DNA of 64,000 bases from Prochlorococcus marinus CUG1433 (GTDB lineage Bacteria; Cyanobacteriota; Cyanobacteriia; PCC-6307; Cyanobiaceae), in the NCBI GenBank assembly GCA_017644425.1, contig JAEPLN010000001.1, positions 1,488,001 to 1,552,000 of the forward strand. Reading direction: 5' to 3'. Shown here in pieces: positions 1-9,595 of this stretch. Under the pieces are notes generated by a model. The model was not told the origin of the DNA. It saw only the letters and a program-made list of their open reading frames with translations, and did no database searches. The position numbers and the translations under genes were made by a program. Each line of letters starts with the position of its first letter. Position 1 is the stretch's first letter.

Positions 1-903
1 AGCTCTTAAGTTTAGTGCTAAGCCTACAATACCAATTGAAGATGTCCACATACCCATAACAGGTACAAACAACATCAAGAAATGTAAGAAACGCTTGTTT
101 GAGAAAGCAATACCGAAGATTTGACTCCAGAATCTATTCGCTGTAATCATTGAATAAGTTTCTTCTTCCTGAGTTGGGTCAAAAGCTCTAAATGTGGAAC
201 TTTGGACTTTACCATCTGTATAAATACTTGTATCTTCATACAAAGTATTTTGTACTGTAGCTCCATGGATAGCGCAAAGTAGAGCACCTCCAAGAATTCC
301 AGCAACACCCATCATGTGGAATGGATTTAAAGTGATATTGTGAAAACCTTGAATGAACAGGATGTAACGGAAGATTGCTGCAACACCGAATGAAGGTGCA
401 AAGAACCAACTATGCTGTCCTAAAGGATAAATAAGGAAAATACTTGTGAATACTGCGATTACTGCTGAGAAAGCTAATGCGTTGTAAGGTCTAATTCCAA
501 CAAGGCCAGCAATTTCAAACTGACGAAGCATAAAACCTATAAGGCCGAATACTCCATGTAATGCAACGAAGTTCCAAAGACCACCAAGTTGTAGCCATCT
601 TACGAAACTACCTTGGGCTTCAGGACCCCATAAAAATAGAAGACTGTGTCCCATGGCATCACCAGGGGTACTTACAGCTGCTGTTAGGAAGTTACAACCT
701 TCAAGGTATGAGCTTGCAACTCCGTGTGTGTACCAAGAGGTAACAAATGTTGTTCCGACAAACCAACCGCCTATTGCAAGATATGCACAAGGAAGTAGAA
801 GTAGTCCGGACCAACCAATAAATACAAAGCGGTCACGCTTCAACCAATCATCAAGGACATCGAACCATCCTCTCTGTGGGGCGCTACCAACTGCGATCGT
901 CAT
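1..903 (-). CDS. psbD: Photosystem II D2 reaction-centre protein, 3' part cut by window edge
   Basis: Hand translation from the ATG at 901-903 (minus) gives [20 protein letters not shown] and then the hydrophobic helices of D2, including the stretch ending [19 protein letters not shown] typical of the D2 D-E loop. It runs in frame to the window edge: 301 residues are present of about 350-360 usual for the family, so the C-terminal end lies outside. D2 forms the PSII reaction-centre heterodimer with D1 and binds P680 chlorophylls, pheophytin and QA in the thylakoid. psbC normally follows psbD and would lie left of the window. Open frames on the opposite strand here are shadows. Confidence 0.98.
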   Translation of the reverse strand, partial: MTIAVGSAPQRGWFDVLDDWLKRDRFVFIGWSGLLLLPCAYLAIGGWFVGTTFVTSWYTHGVASSYLEGCNFLTAAVSTPGDAMGHSLLFLWGPEAQGSFVRWLQLGGLWNFVALHGVFGLIGFMLRQFEIAGLVGIRPYNALAFSAVIAVFTSIFLIYPLGQHSWFFAPSFGVAAIFRYILFIQGFHNITLNPFHMMGVAGILGGALLCAIHGATVQNTLYEDTSIYTDGKVQSSTFRAFDPTQEEETYSMITANRFWSQIFGIAFSNKRFLHFLMLFVPVMGMWTSSIGIVGLALNLRA

Positions 904-1083
904 GAGAAATCGTTTTTAGCTTCGGGATACGCAGTGACTGTAACAAAGATTGAGAGTAATGTGGGGAAATATTTGTATATCTGAAATGCCTTGTAAAGCT
1001 TTCCTGACTTTTTTATTAAAAAATAGGTAAGAATACTCCCTTAATTTGTTAAATTATCAGAACTAGCCTAAAAAAAATAGAAA

Positions 1084-1641
1084 ATGCAATCTGACATCAC
1101 GTCTTTCGATACAATCGAACAAAAAATAGATGGTTCAAGAAAAATATCTAATTACATTATTGGTGGAATGCTTACGATTGGAGGGGTTGGGTTTCTTTTG
1201 GCATCTATTTCTAGCTACACGGGTAGGGATCTATTACCGCTAGGTAATCCATCAACATTATTATTTATACCTCAAGGGATAATTATGGGTGCATATGGAG
1301 TAATAGCTAATTTATTAAATTTTTATTTATGGTATCTGGTTTATATTAACTTTGGTTCAGGAACTAATTCTTTTGATAAATCATCAAAATCCGTGGCAAT
1401 CAAAAGAAAAGGGTTATTTAAGGACATTGAAGTCAAGTTGAATTTCGATGAAATTAAATCAGTTAAATTGGATATAAGTGAAGGCTTTAATCCTAGAAGA
1501 AGAATCGCCTTAGTACTCAAAGGTAGAAAAAAACCATTACCTCTAAGTGGTGCAGGCCAACTTAAACCACTTCTTCAAGTAGAAGAAGAAGGTGCCAAGC
1601 TAGCTAAATTTTTGAATGTTAGTTTGGAGGGTTTAAAATAA
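1084..1641 (+). CDS. ycf4: Photosystem I assembly protein Ycf4
   Basis: 185 residues, the normal length for Ycf4. Two hydrophobic segments lie near residues 23-45 and 62-90, followed by a soluble C-terminal domain ending near GAGQLKPLLQVEEEGAKLA, a typical Ycf4 tail. Ycf4 is a thylakoid membrane factor that helps assemble photosystem I. The gene is divergent from psbD with about 180 bp between them. Its 3' end carries the ribosome-binding sequence GGAGGG used by the following lipoprotein gene, and its TAA overlaps that gene's probable start, so the two are probably translationally coupled. Confidence 0.96.
   Translation: MQSDITSFDTIEQKIDGSRKISNYIIGGMLTIGGVGFLLASISSYTGRDLLPLGNPSTLLFIPQGIIMGAYGVIANLLNFYLWYLVYINFGSGTNSFDKSSKSVAIKRKGLFKDIEVKLNFDEIKSVKLDISEGFNPRRRIALVLKGRKKPLPLSGAGQLKPLLQVEEEGAKLAKFLNVSLEGLK
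1624..1640 (+). promoter_or_regulatory. Strong ribosome binding site before a non-canonical ATA start
   Basis: GGAGGG at 1626-1631, followed by TTTAAA and ATA (1638-1640). The ATA is in frame with the cyclophilin lipoprotein and overlaps the ycf4 stop codon TAA (1639-1641). It decides between the ATA start and the TTG at 1683. Confidence 0.6.
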
Positions 1642-2294
1642 AAAAACGGTATATATTAAAATCATCTTCTCTCATTCAGTGTTTGTTTTTGTTAACAAGC
1701 TGTAGTTTTAAAAATGAGGTTGATTCAACTTATTATTGCCGAAAACTTAAATTAAACTGTATTGAGGTTAATAAGATAGTATACTTTCAAACTTCAAAAG
1801 GTGATTTTAAGGTTGAATTATTTGGTAAAGATAACCCAGTAACAGTTTCAAATTTTCTTGAAAATATTGAAAATAATATCTACGTAAATAAAAAATTTTA
1901 TAAAATCATTAATTATCCCCAATTAAAATTTATACATGGAGGTGTTAATCCAGAAAATAAATTTTATTTTGAACGAAATCTAAAACTTAATAAGACAAGT
2001 CCTTCGATTCCTTTAGAAATAAAATTCAAAGAAGAAATTAAGCCCAGATATAATTATCAAATACAGGATCCTTATGAGATTAAAAATTTAGCTAATACTT
2101 TTGAAAGTGGTTCAATCGCTATGGTTAAGAGTGGCAAGAATAACTCATCCTCTACTGAATTTTTTTTTGTAAATAATAAAATCTCTGAATTAGACGGAAG
2201 ATATTCGATTTTTGGAAAAATTGTTAATGGATTAGATGTACTTGAAAAAATTCAAGAAGAAGACTATATCAAAGAAGTCCGATTATCTTATTAG
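1638..2294 (+). CDS. Cyclophilin-type peptidyl-prolyl isomerase, probable lipoprotein
   Basis: A cyclophilin fold is seen in the central motifs [21 protein letters not shown] and [17 protein letters not shown]. The family isomerises X-Pro bonds. The only conventional start is TTG at 1683, but the frame is open upstream to an in-frame TAG at 1620. Upstream codons read [21 protein letters not shown], a textbook lipoprotein signal with lipobox LTSC. A strong GGAGGG (1626-1631) sits 6-7 nt before an in-frame ATA at 1638, so I place the start at this non-canonical AUA, probably a mutated AUG. The protein is likely anchored in a membrane facing the periplasm or lumen. Converges on ilvH with a 4-nt overlap. 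Confidence 0.85.
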   Translation: MKKRYILKSSSLIQCLFLLTSCSFKNEVDSTYYCRKLKLNCIEVNKIVYFQTSKGDFKVELFGKDNPVTVSNFLENIENNIYVNKKFYKIINYPQLKFIHGGVNPENKFYFERNLKLNKTSPSIPLEIKFKEEIKPRYNYQIQDPYEIKNLANTFESGSIAMVKSGKNNSSSTEFFFVNNKISELDGRYSIFGKIVNGLDVLEKIQEEDYIKEVRLSY

Positions 2295-2815
2295 ATTTCT
2301 AGAGAATATTTGTTGATCTTTAACATTTCTGTATTGACTCCTGAAGAGCGTTTAAGAGCTACCTTGCCAGTTCTTGCTATCTCAAGAATACCGTAAGGTT
2401 CTAGTAATTTCTCTAAAGCAACTAATTTACCCGGATCCCCAACAACTTCTAGTGTCAATGCTATATCTGAAACGTCTACAACTTTTGCACGAAATATTTG
2501 AACGATATCTAGGATGTTACTTCTTGTATCTTCTTTCGATGAAACTTTTAATAACATCAATTCTCTTTCTACGGCTGCGAGATTTGTAAAATCAACAACG
2601 CCTAGAACATTAAATAATTTATTAAGTTGCTTAGTCATTTGTTGAAGAGTTTCATCGTCACCTTCTACAACCATTGTTAACCTTGAAATACCTTTAGATT
2701 CCGCAGGGCCTACTGCAAGGCTATCTATGTTGAATCCCCTCCTAGCAAATAGGCCTGAGATCCTACTTAAAGCTCCAGATTCGTCTTCTACAAGAACTGA
2801 TAATGTATGTTTCAT
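2291..2815 (-). CDS. ilvH: Acetolactate synthase small (regulatory) subunit
   Basis: 174 residues, the usual size. An N-terminal ACT domain (about residues 4-75) starts with [19 protein letters not shown], followed by the [15 protein letters not shown] motif characteristic of IlvH/IlvN; the ALS_ss C-terminal domain follows. It activates the catalytic subunit IlvB/IlvI and confers valine feedback in branched-chain amino acid synthesis in the cytoplasm. Its ATG overlaps the stop of the upstream alpha/beta hydrolase gene (ATGA), so both are probably one transcript. The large subunit is not in this window. Confidence 0.96.
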   Translation of the reverse strand: MKHTLSVLVEDESGALSRISGLFARRGFNIDSLAVGPAESKGISRLTMVVEGDDETLQQMTKQLNKLFNVLGVVDFTNLAAVERELMLLKVSSKEDTRSNILDIVQIFRAKVVDVSDIALTLEVVGDPGKLVALEKLLEPYGILEIARTGKVALKRSSGVNTEMLKINKYSLEI

Positions 2816-3762
2816 ATTTTAAAAGTTTTTAAATCTTTAATCCATTCATAAGAGATTTTATTAAATATTGAAGGATCTTCATCATGGATACAATGACCTG
2901 AATTGGATACTATTTTTAATTTTACCCATCTATGGAAATTTGCAATCTTTTTACCAAGAAACAAAGGTATGAAATTATCTTTTTCTCCCCAAATTAACAA
3001 AAATGGAACTTTTTTTGAGGTGCAAAGTTTTCTTAAAAGGTAAGAGGACTGATATTTTTCAACTCTAGAAGACATTCCAATACACATTGCTCTTAATGAT
3101 CTTGCTGAAGTTCGTCTTAAAACTGGTTTTGTCACCAAATCTATAAGTTCGCTATCAATATTCTTTTTTTTGAAATAGGCAGAATTTAGTCCCAGTTTTA
3201 TAACCCCTAATTTGGTAATTAAAAATAAAATAATCTCTAAGGGGAAAAATATAAAAAATATTTTTATGAATCTATTTCTAAATTTTTTTAATAAGCTGTT
3301 TCCCTTTATTTTTTTTTGGGTTTCCTGTATTTGATCCGGCAGAGGCGATGCAATAACTGATGCAATCTGATCTTCTAATGAAACAGCACATGTTAAAGCC
3401 ACTAATGATCCTAGGGAATTACCAATAAGAATTACTTTCGCAGAGTTCTTTGGTCTTATAACCTGTTCAATAAAGTTTTTCACTTGTTTAGACCATATCT
3501 CATTATCTAATCTTCCAATTTGTCTTATCCCAGGTTGATCTGAATCTCCAAATCCTATTAAGTCTAAAGAATATGAGGCGCAATTCCTTTTTGCAAAATA
3601 TTCTAAATTGTTTCTCCAATGTTTTCGACTAGCCCCAAATCCATGAAGAAAGATAATTGGAATTTCATTATCTTCGCCTGTAACACTCCAACAAATTTTA
3701 AAACCATTCCAATTCCAATAATTAGGAAAGTTAATATTTTCTTTTTTGGAACAGGTATTCAT
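2812..3762 (-). CDS. Alpha/beta hydrolase fold protein
   Basis: 316 residues with an alpha/beta hydrolase fold: oxyanion-hole region [10 protein letters not shown], nucleophile elbow GNSLGS (catalytic Ser), a late Asp region WGEKDNFIP and catalytic His in [11 protein letters not shown]. Plant and cyanobacterial relatives have been linked to chlorophyll or lipid metabolism, but the substrate cannot be read from sequence. It overlaps the downstream ilvH by ATGA and is probably co-transcribed. Confidence 0.85.
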   Translation of the reverse strand: MNTCSKKENINFPNYWNWNGFKICWSVTGEDNEIPIIFLHGFGASRKHWRNNLEYFAKRNCASYSLDLIGFGDSDQPGIRQIGRLDNEIWSKQVKNFIEQVIRPKNSAKVILIGNSLGSLVALTCAVSLEDQIASVIASPLPDQIQETQKKIKGNSLLKKFRNRFIKIFFIFFPLEIILFLITKLGVIKLGLNSAYFKKKNIDSELIDLVTKPVLRRTSARSLRAMCIGMSSRVEKYQSSYLLRKLCTSKKVPFLLIWGEKDNFIPLFLGKKIANFHRWVKLKIVSNSGHCIHDEDPSIFNKISYEWIKDLKTFKI

Positions 3763-3854
3763 ATATTCAAAATTTTCAAGATATTTGCATTATCTACTTT
3801 TTTAACAAAAAAATGTATATTAAATGTAAATTATAGTAATCATTAAATTTTACT

Positions 3855-3953
3855 ATGGCTAAGGAAATTTTTAGTATTGCAGCAGTTTTTTGGATACTTA
3901 TTCCAATAGGATTGGTTGGTGGTGCTTTATTATTGAAGTTTCAGGGTGATTGA
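3855..3953 (+). CDS. petM: Cytochrome b6f complex subunit 7 (PetM)
   Basis: Hand-translated 32-residue peptide [20 protein letters not shown] followed by [12 protein letters not shown]. This is a single transmembrane helix with the PetM pattern and length. PetM is a small peripheral subunit of the thylakoid cytochrome b6f complex. It lies 57 bp upstream of ycf39 in the same direction, so a photosynthesis mini-operon is plausible. Confidence 0.93.
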
Positions 3954-4010
3954 TTCTCACGAATACATAATAAATTGAGTTATGGTCTACAGGTTAAGTA
4001 AATCTTAAAT

Positions 4011-4973
4011 ATGAAGATTCTTTTAGTAGGAGCAACAGGCACACTTGGTAGGCAAATAGCAAAGCAAGCTATAGAAGAAGGACACGAAGTAAGATGCTTT
4101 GTCAGAAATCCAAGAAAAGCTTCCTTTCTACAAGAGTGGGGATGTGAACTAACAAAAGGCAATTTATTAAATTCTTCTGATATTGAATATGCTTTGCAAG
4201 ATATTGAAGTTGTTATTGATGCAGCTACCAGTAAACCAGATGATCCTAAAAGTATTTATGAAATAGATTGGGATGGAAAACTCAACTTATTTAATGCTTG
4301 TGAATCTTTAAATATAAAAAGAGTAATATTCCTTTCAATTCTTTTAACAGAAAAATTTAGAAATGTTCCATTAATGGATATTAAATACTGTACTGAAAAA
4401 CTTCTTGAGAAATCTGATCTAGAATATACCATTTTCAAATGTGCAGCTTTTATGCAAGGAGTTATAGGTCAATTCGCCATCCCAATTTTAGATAGTCAAG
4501 CAGTATGGATGAGTGGAAATCCAACTAAAATTGCATACATGAATACTCAAGACATGGCAAAAATTATTGTCGCAGCAGTTAATAATCCAAAAACTCATAG
4601 AACAACATTGCCATTGGTTGGTCCTAAATCTTGGGATTCAAACGAAGTTATATCCTTATGTGAAAAATTTAGCGAAAAGAAAGCTAAAGTTTTTAGAGTT
4701 TCACCTTTTCTGATAAGTGTTACTCAGAAAGTAGTTTCCTTTTTCCAAGATTCTTTAAATGTTGCTGAAAGATTGGCTTTTGCCGAAGTAACTAGTAGTG
4801 GTGAATCATTAGATGCTGACATGAGCAAAACTTACGAAATACTGGAACTTAAAAAAGAAGATATGACCTCACTAGAAAGTTACATAAAGGAGTACTACCA
4901 ACAAATACTTAAAAGATTAAGGGAAATGGAAGCAGATCTAAATATCGAGGAAAAAAAGAGATTACCATTTTAA
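4011..4973 (+). CDS. ycf39: NAD(P)-binding PSII assembly factor Ycf39
   Basis: 320 residues, atypical short-chain dehydrogenase/NmrA-like Rossmann protein. The N-terminal GATGTLGRQIA (residues 7-17) is the dinucleotide-binding loop, and GNLLNSSDIEYAL with VVIDAATSKPDD follows the Ycf39/HCF244 pattern. In cyanobacteria Ycf39 forms a complex with high-light-inducible proteins and assists D1 insertion and chlorophyll supply during PSII assembly. Its position after petM and the abundance of hli genes in the window fit that role. Confidence 0.94.
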   Translation: MKILLVGATGTLGRQIAKQAIEEGHEVRCFVRNPRKASFLQEWGCELTKGNLLNSSDIEYALQDIEVVIDAATSKPDDPKSIYEIDWDGKLNLFNACESLNIKRVIFLSILLTEKFRNVPLMDIKYCTEKLLEKSDLEYTIFKCAAFMQGVIGQFAIPILDSQAVWMSGNPTKIAYMNTQDMAKIIVAAVNNPKTHRTTLPLVGPKSWDSNEVISLCEKFSEKKAKVFRVSPFLISVTQKVVSFFQDSLNVAERLAFAEVTSSGESLDADMSKTYEILELKKEDMTSLESYIKEYYQQILKRLREMEADLNIEEKKRLPF

Positions 4974-5027
4974 TGTTGCAATTGCAGACTTATATAGTAT
5001 ATTTGTACTATATATATATTATTGATT

Positions 5028-5240
5028 ATGTCTGTTTCTAAGTCTAAAAATCTTGAACGAAAACTAGATAATTTTGCAAAAGAAGCAAAAAATGAATTAA
5101 ATAATGTTTGCGGATCTTCACTGTGGGAAAGCCTTGGGTTTGTGTTTTTTGATCAATTAGAAGATTCTGAAAAAATTGCCAAAGCAAATTTTTATTATGG
5201 TCAACTTCAAATAATTAATGAAATTAAATTTTCTATTTGA
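5028..5240 (+). CDS. Small hypothetical protein
   Basis: 70 residues from the ATG at 5028 (MSVSKSKNLERKLDNFAKEA). A TTG two codons earlier is less likely. The protein is charged and helical with no membrane segment; I do not recognise a family. It follows an AT-rich inverted element, ATATAGTA-tatttg-TACTATAT (about 4994-5015), that may hold its promoter. Confidence 0.65.
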   Translation: MSVSKSKNLERKLDNFAKEAKNELNNVCGSSLWESLGFVFFDQLEDSEKIAKANFYYGQLQIINEIKFSI

Positions 5241-5332
5241 ATTGAATTTCATATTTTTACGTATTTAATTTTTCTTAAATTAATTTTGGCCAATCTTTTT
5301 CTGATAATATGAATTTAGTAAAAGATTAATTA

Positions 5333-5599
5333 ATGATTGAAACTTCAGGTGTAATAGAAAAAGAGCAGGGGAATGGATTTTATTTGGTTACTTTAGAACA
5401 ACCTGAAGGACATCAATGTTTATGCAGAGCTGCAGGCAAATTGACTAAATTTAGAATTAAATTATTAGCTGGAGATAAAGTGTTAGTTGAGATTAGTCCT
5501 TATGATCTTTCTAGAGGGAGGATAACTTATAGAGAAAGAAATGCAGGTGGTTCTAAACCTACTACTAATAAAAATAACCCTAAGAGAAATAATAAATAA
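5333..5599 (+). CDS. infA: Translation initiation factor IF-1-like protein (probable paralogue)
   Basis: 88 residues with an S1/OB-fold IF-1 pattern. The diagnostic C-terminal block KLLAGDKVLVEISPYDLSRG followed by RITYRER matches IF-1, which binds the 30S A site during initiation. The N-terminal half diverges from canonical IF-1 (LEQPEGHQCLCRAAGK replaces the usual histidine-containing segment) and there is a basic tail KPTTNKNNPKRNNK. In cyanobacteria the canonical infA normally sits in the ribosomal protein cluster, so this is probably a second, divergent copy. Converges on the thioredoxin reductase gene. Confidence 0.85.
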   Translation: MIETSGVIEKEQGNGFYLVTLEQPEGHQCLCRAAGKLTKFRIKLLAGDKVLVEISPYDLSRGRITYRERNAGGSKPTTNKNNPKRNNK

Positions 5600-5608
5600 A
5601 AAGATAAT

Positions 5609-6985
5609 TTAGATAATATTTTTTATCGCTTCTTTAAACTCACTTCTTTGCTTAACACCTTGCCATTGTTTTTTTAATAATTTTTCTTTAAAAAGTTGAA
5701 CTGTTGGTGTGCCATTAATACCAGCTTGTTTTGCAATATCTTGATCTTTATCAATATCTATTTCAACGCCAAGAACTGCACCATCAAGTTCTTTAATTAC
5801 TCTTTTTAACTGAGGTTTCAAAACATGACATGGACCGCAACTTGGAGAACTAAAAATTACTAAGATAGGTTTTTTACTCTCGTGATAAAGTTTCCTTAAT
5901 GCATAACTCCCTTTTTGCCATTCAGAATTTGAATCGAAAGTATCTTCATTAACTTCTTCTTCATTAAAATCTGATGAATTAAGTTTTTTTTCTGGTTCAG
6001 GTGTTTCTCTGACTATAGTTTTTGCTAAGTTTTTCTCGGCTAGCCACCTTTCGGTAGCTAATGCTGCCATGCACCCAGTTCCTGCAGCGGTAACTCCTTG
6101 TCTCCACTCAGAATCGACAACGTCACCTGCTGCGAAGATACCTTCAATAGATGTTTCTGGTCTTCCCGATTTGCAGGCAATATATCCTTTATTATCTAAA
6201 TCAATTTTGTGGTTTAAGAACTTCGTATTTGGTGTGTGCCCTATCGCGTAAAAAAGACCTTTTATATTGATTTCCCCTTTACCATCTTGAGAGTGAATAG
6301 TTTCTATTTTCTCAAGCCATTCAGAGCCATCTGCTTTATCAACTTTTGTGTTCCAATGAATTTCTATCTTTGGATTAGCTTTTACTCTATCTACCATTGC
6401 TGCGCTAGCCCTTAATTTTTCTGACCTAACAATCAAATGCACTTTGCTTCCATACTTTGTGAGATATGCTGCTTCTTCACATGCAGAGTCGCCCCCTCCG
6501 ATAACAGCTAATTCTTCACCTCTAAATTGTGGGGTCGCTCCATCACATATTGCACAAGCACTTATTCCTTTACTCCAGAATTTATCTTCATTTATCACAC
6601 CTAATCTATTTGCACTTGCTCCAGTTGCAATAATAATTGAGTTAGATTTTATAGTTCCTTCTAAAGTTTTTAATTCAAAGGGATAAGAATCAGTATTTAT
6701 TGAGACAACATCACTTTCGTATAAATTAGTGCCCCATCTTTCGGCTTGAGCTTTCATTAGATCCATTAATTCAGGACCAAGTACGCCATCTGGAAAACCT
6801 GGATAATTTTCAACAAATGTTGTAGTCATTAATTGGCCACCAGGAATTCCACCAGAATTAAATCCTGTAACGAGCAATGGTTGAAGATTTGCTCTTGCTG
6901 CATAAATTGCAGCTGTATATCCTGCAGGACCTGAGCCAATAATTACAACATTTTCTACGTTTGAAGTTTTCTCTTTATTCTCCAT
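5609..6985 (-). CDS. trxB: NADPH-thioredoxin reductase fused to a thioredoxin domain (NTRC-like)
   Basis: 458 residues. The N-terminal reductase part has the FAD motif GSGPAG (17-22), the redox pair CAIC (144-147) and NADPH motif GGGDSACEEA (163-172). The C-terminal thioredoxin domain has active site CGPC (about 383-386) and the cis-proline segment GTPTVQLF. The reductase passes NADPH electrons to the attached thioredoxin, as in plant and cyanobacterial NTRC, which serves 2-Cys peroxiredoxin. An acidic linker (about residues 330-365) joins the domains. It is cytoplasmic and transcribed alone as far as can be seen. Confidence 0.95.
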   Translation of the reverse strand: MENKEKTSNVENVVIIGSGPAGYTAAIYAARANLQPLLVTGFNSGGIPGGQLMTTTFVENYPGFPDGVLGPELMDLMKAQAERWGTNLYESDVVSINTDSYPFELKTLEGTIKSNSIIIATGASANRLGVINEDKFWSKGISACAICDGATPQFRGEELAVIGGGDSACEEAAYLTKYGSKVHLIVRSEKLRASAAMVDRVKANPKIEIHWNTKVDKADGSEWLEKIETIHSQDGKGEINIKGLFYAIGHTPNTKFLNHKIDLDNKGYIACKSGRPETSIEGIFAAGDVVDSEWRQGVTAAGTGCMAALATERWLAEKNLAKTIVRETPEPEKKLNSSDFNEEEVNEDTFDSNSEWQKGSYALRKLYHESKKPILVIFSSPSCGPCHVLKPQLKRVIKELDGAVLGVEIDIDKDQDIAKQAGINGTPTVQLFKEKLLKKQWQGVKQRSEFKEAIKNII

Positions 6986-7064
6986 TTATTTGCTAATTTC
7001 ACTTTTAATAATAATAAACAAACCCAAATAATGTAGGGCGGGTTCCACTCGATCGATTTGTTAT

Positions 7065-7289
7065 TTAATCGTTGATTTTTTGGTCTAATAATTTTTTTAA
7101 TTCCTTTGGGAAGTTTAAAACAGAATCTTTAAAATTTTCGTTCTTTTCACCAATATGTAATATCCACTCTCTAAATTCTTCTGCAATTGCGTAACTATCT
7201 TCATATCTTTCTAGAGTATCCATTGCAGAAATTCTGTTGGTTGCCCAACAGGTTGCAATATCGATCCTTTTTCTAATGAAATTTTCCAT
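7065..7289 (-). CDS. Small hypothetical protein
   Basis: 74 residues, MENFIRKRIDIATCWATNRI onward, predicted all helical and soluble. No family recognised. It is preceded by an AT-rich gap and stands alone between the thioredoxin reductase gene and the next minus-strand gene. Confidence 0.7.
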   Translation of the reverse strand: MENFIRKRIDIATCWATNRISAMDTLERYEDSYAIAEEFREWILHIGEKNENFKDSVLNFPKELKKLLDQKIND

Positions 7290-7444
7290 TGAAGTTCAAA
7301 AAGTTGTATATAGATAAACACATCAAACAGCTTGTGTATTGTCTAATAAGTTACAACTTCGTACTTCCAAACAATAATTTAATCTTTAATTTATATTTGA
7401 GCAGATTTTTGCGCTAATTATAAAGAAAATATAAAGAAATAGAA

Positions 7445-8023
7445 TTAAACAGCCTCGCTATGATTTGCAAGAAGCCTTTCGACTTCCTCGAAACCCTCTT
7501 TGGCTGAATTTATAGCAAGTTCCTCGCTAACTTTTTCTTCTGAAACTAATTTTGAAGATATTTTCTTCAAAAGAGTTTCTTTTTTTTCTCTCAGTGAACT
7601 TACAATTTCTTCTTCAATTATAGATTTTATAGCTTTAGAAATTATTTTTTTGTCATTTGCTTCCTCGAATGTTCCCTGAACTAATTCCTGAATAAATAAT
7701 CGATGAACCTCACTACTCCTTAGAAAGCTTTCTGTTGCATTAATAATTCCTTCAACAAGAGCTTCATCCGGTTCAGAATCATTTTCTGCCAGCTTAAATT
7801 CCCAATCTAGATGTCTTCTTTGCCAGCCAGCTGAGTGGAGACTGGGCATGACTGTCTGCGAATAAGTATCAACTGACATTTCATAAATTCTCTCTGCTAA
7901 TTTCTCGCACCAGTCTTTACCATGCTTTTCTAGGTTTTTCTGCATAGCTTGCCTTGGAACAGCATGTCCACCATGATGACTGTGACATACTCCATCAGGA
8001 CATTCGATTGCTTTTATACTCAT
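7445..8023 (-). CDS. Conserved cyanobacterial hypothetical with Cys/His-rich N-terminus
   Basis: 192 residues. The N-terminus ECPDGVCHSHHGGHAV is rich in Cys and His and could bind a metal; the rest is helical and acidic (SLREKKETLLKKISSKLVSE). There is no signal peptide or membrane helix. I do not recognise a named family. It is divergent from the transhydrogenase operon, with about 125 bp of AT-rich DNA between them. Confidence 0.8.
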   Translation of the reverse strand: MSIKAIECPDGVCHSHHGGHAVPRQAMQKNLEKHGKDWCEKLAERIYEMSVDTYSQTVMPSLHSAGWQRRHLDWEFKLAENDSEPDEALVEGIINATESFLRSSEVHRLFIQELVQGTFEEANDKKIISKAIKSIIEEEIVSSLREKKETLLKKISSKLVSEEKVSEELAINSAKEGFEEVERLLANHSEAV

Positions 8024-8150
8024 TTGATTATTTAGTACCTTTATATTCTAGATAGCTATTTTTTATAGAAAAGAAAATATATTTTTAACAAAAATCCAAG
8101 ACTTTTGACTTTCTTCAATTTATATTTATTATGTTTAAAAAATAAATAAA

Positions 8151-9281
8151 TTGACAAAGATACTTATTCCTTCCGAAACAAGCTCTGGTGAAAGGAGAGT
8201 TTCAGCTACACCAGAAGCGGTAAAGAAATTAAAAAGCCTTGGATGTGATGTTTATATTGAAAGTTCAGCTGGAAAATTATCAGGATTTAGTGACTTATCA
8301 TATGAAGAATCGGGCGGAACAATAATAAACAACATAGATCAAAAAATTTGGGGTGAAGCTGACTTAATATTTTGTGTTCAAACTCCATCAGAGGATAATT
8401 TAATTAAGTTAAAAAAAGGCGCTATTCTTCTTGGTCTTCTTAACCCATATGGGAATAAGGAGCTTCTTGAAATTATAAATAGTAATAAGATTTCAGCTTT
8501 ATCACTAGAGTTGCTTCCTAGGATTAGTAGAGCTCAATCTTCTGATGTTCTTTCTTCACAGGCCAATATTGCTGGATATAAAGCAGTTCTTTTGGCTGCA
8601 AGTGAGTTAGATAGATATTTCCCAATGCTTATGACTGCAGCAGGGACAGTTCAACCTTCCAAAGTAGTGGTTCTTGGTGGAGGCGTTGCAGGATTACAGG
8701 CAGTTGCGACGGCGAAAAGACTTGGAGCAATAGTATTTGTATCTGATATTAGGCCTGCGGTTAAAGAACAAGTAGAGTCCCTAGGAGCAAGATTTATAGA
8801 ACTTCCTGAAGTTGAGGAAAAGCCAGGAGAGTCCGGAGGTTATGCAAAAGCTGTAACACCCGAATTCCTCTCAAAACAAAAGGCAATTTTAACTAAATAT
8901 TTATCTGAAGCTGATGTTGCTATATGTACTGCTCAAGTTCTAGGTAAAAAGGCCCCTGTTTTAATAGACTCACCCATGATTGAAAAAATGAGGCCTGGAG
9001 CAGTAGTTATTGATTTAGCAGTTTCTCAGGGAGGGAACTGCGAAGGAACAAAATCAAATAAAACTATTATCAAAGATGGGGTAAAACTTATAGGAGCGGG
9101 CGAATTACCCTCTTCAGTTCCTTATGATGCAAGTTCACTTTATGCTAAGAACTTAACATCTTTGATTACACCATTTATAAAAGATGGTGTAATTAAATTA
9201 GATAAAGAGGATGAACTCATTTCTGGTTGTTTATTAAGCGATGAAGGAGTTGTTCTTCAAAATGAAGTTTTTGAAAATTGA
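8151..9281 (+). CDS. pntA: NAD(P) transhydrogenase alpha subunit, part 1 (NAD(H)-binding domain I)
   Basis: 376 residues, the soluble dI domain of proton-translocating transhydrogenase. Recognised by IPSETSSGERRVSATPEAV at the N-terminus and the Rossmann segment VVLGGGVAGLQAVATAKRLGA. It binds NAD(H) and transfers hydride to NADP bound by PntB. The start is TTG at 8151; an ATG 20 bp upstream is closed by a stop after three codons. First gene of pntA1-pntA2-pntB, the three-piece arrangement usual in cyanobacteria. Confidence 0.96.
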   Translation: MTKILIPSETSSGERRVSATPEAVKKLKSLGCDVYIESSAGKLSGFSDLSYEESGGTIINNIDQKIWGEADLIFCVQTPSEDNLIKLKKGAILLGLLNPYGNKELLEIINSNKISALSLELLPRISRAQSSDVLSSQANIAGYKAVLLAASELDRYFPMLMTAAGTVQPSKVVVLGGGVAGLQAVATAKRLGAIVFVSDIRPAVKEQVESLGARFIELPEVEEKPGESGGYAKAVTPEFLSKQKAILTKYLSEADVAICTAQVLGKKAPVLIDSPMIEKMRPGAVVIDLAVSQGGNCEGTKSNKTIIKDGVKLIGAGELPSSVPYDASSLYAKNLTSLITPFIKDGVIKLDKEDELISGCLLSDEGVVLQNEVFEN

Positions 9282-9293
9282 GGTTTTAAAATT

Positions 9294-9587
9294 ATGTCTT
9301 TTATAAGTCTTCTTTGGGTTCTTTTACTAGGTAGTTTATTAGGTCTCGAGTTAATTGGAAAAGTTCCTCCTACTCTTCACACACCCTTAATGAGTGGGGC
9401 AAATGCAATTTCAGGAATAACAATGCTTGCAGCCTTGACTTTAATTGTAAAAGCAGAAGGTAACGTACCACTTTTAATCATTGGCTCAGTTTCTCTTGGA
9501 TTTGCTCTTTTCAACGTTGTAGGCGGTTTCTTTGTAACTGATCGAATGCTCGCGATGTTTAGTCGTAAACCATCAAATAAGAACTAA
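9294..9587 (+). CDS. pntA2: NAD(P) transhydrogenase alpha subunit, part 2 (membrane)
   Basis: 97 residues, almost entirely membrane-embedded (about three helices). PPTLHTPLMSGANAISGITM is the conserved transhydrogenase dII alpha-side segment. It forms part of the proton channel with PntB. It lies 12 bp after pntA1 and 8 bp before pntB, so the three are one operon. Confidence 0.95.
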   Translation: MSFISLLWVLLLGSLLGLELIGKVPPTLHTPLMSGANAISGITMLAALTLIVKAEGNVPLLIIGSVSLGFALFNVVGGFFVTDRMLAMFSRKPSNKN

Positions 9588-9595
9588 TTTTTAAT

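Noticed and set aside
561-919. Two plus-strand open frames of 60 and 88 codons
   Set aside because: They are antisense to psbD, whose minus-strand frame is unmistakable; their codon use mirrors the gene opposite.
7030-7060. GC-richer GGGCGGGTTCCACTCGATCG as a tRNA piece
   Set aside because: No T-loop TTCGA context or acceptor pairing; could not be folded into any part of a cloverleaf.
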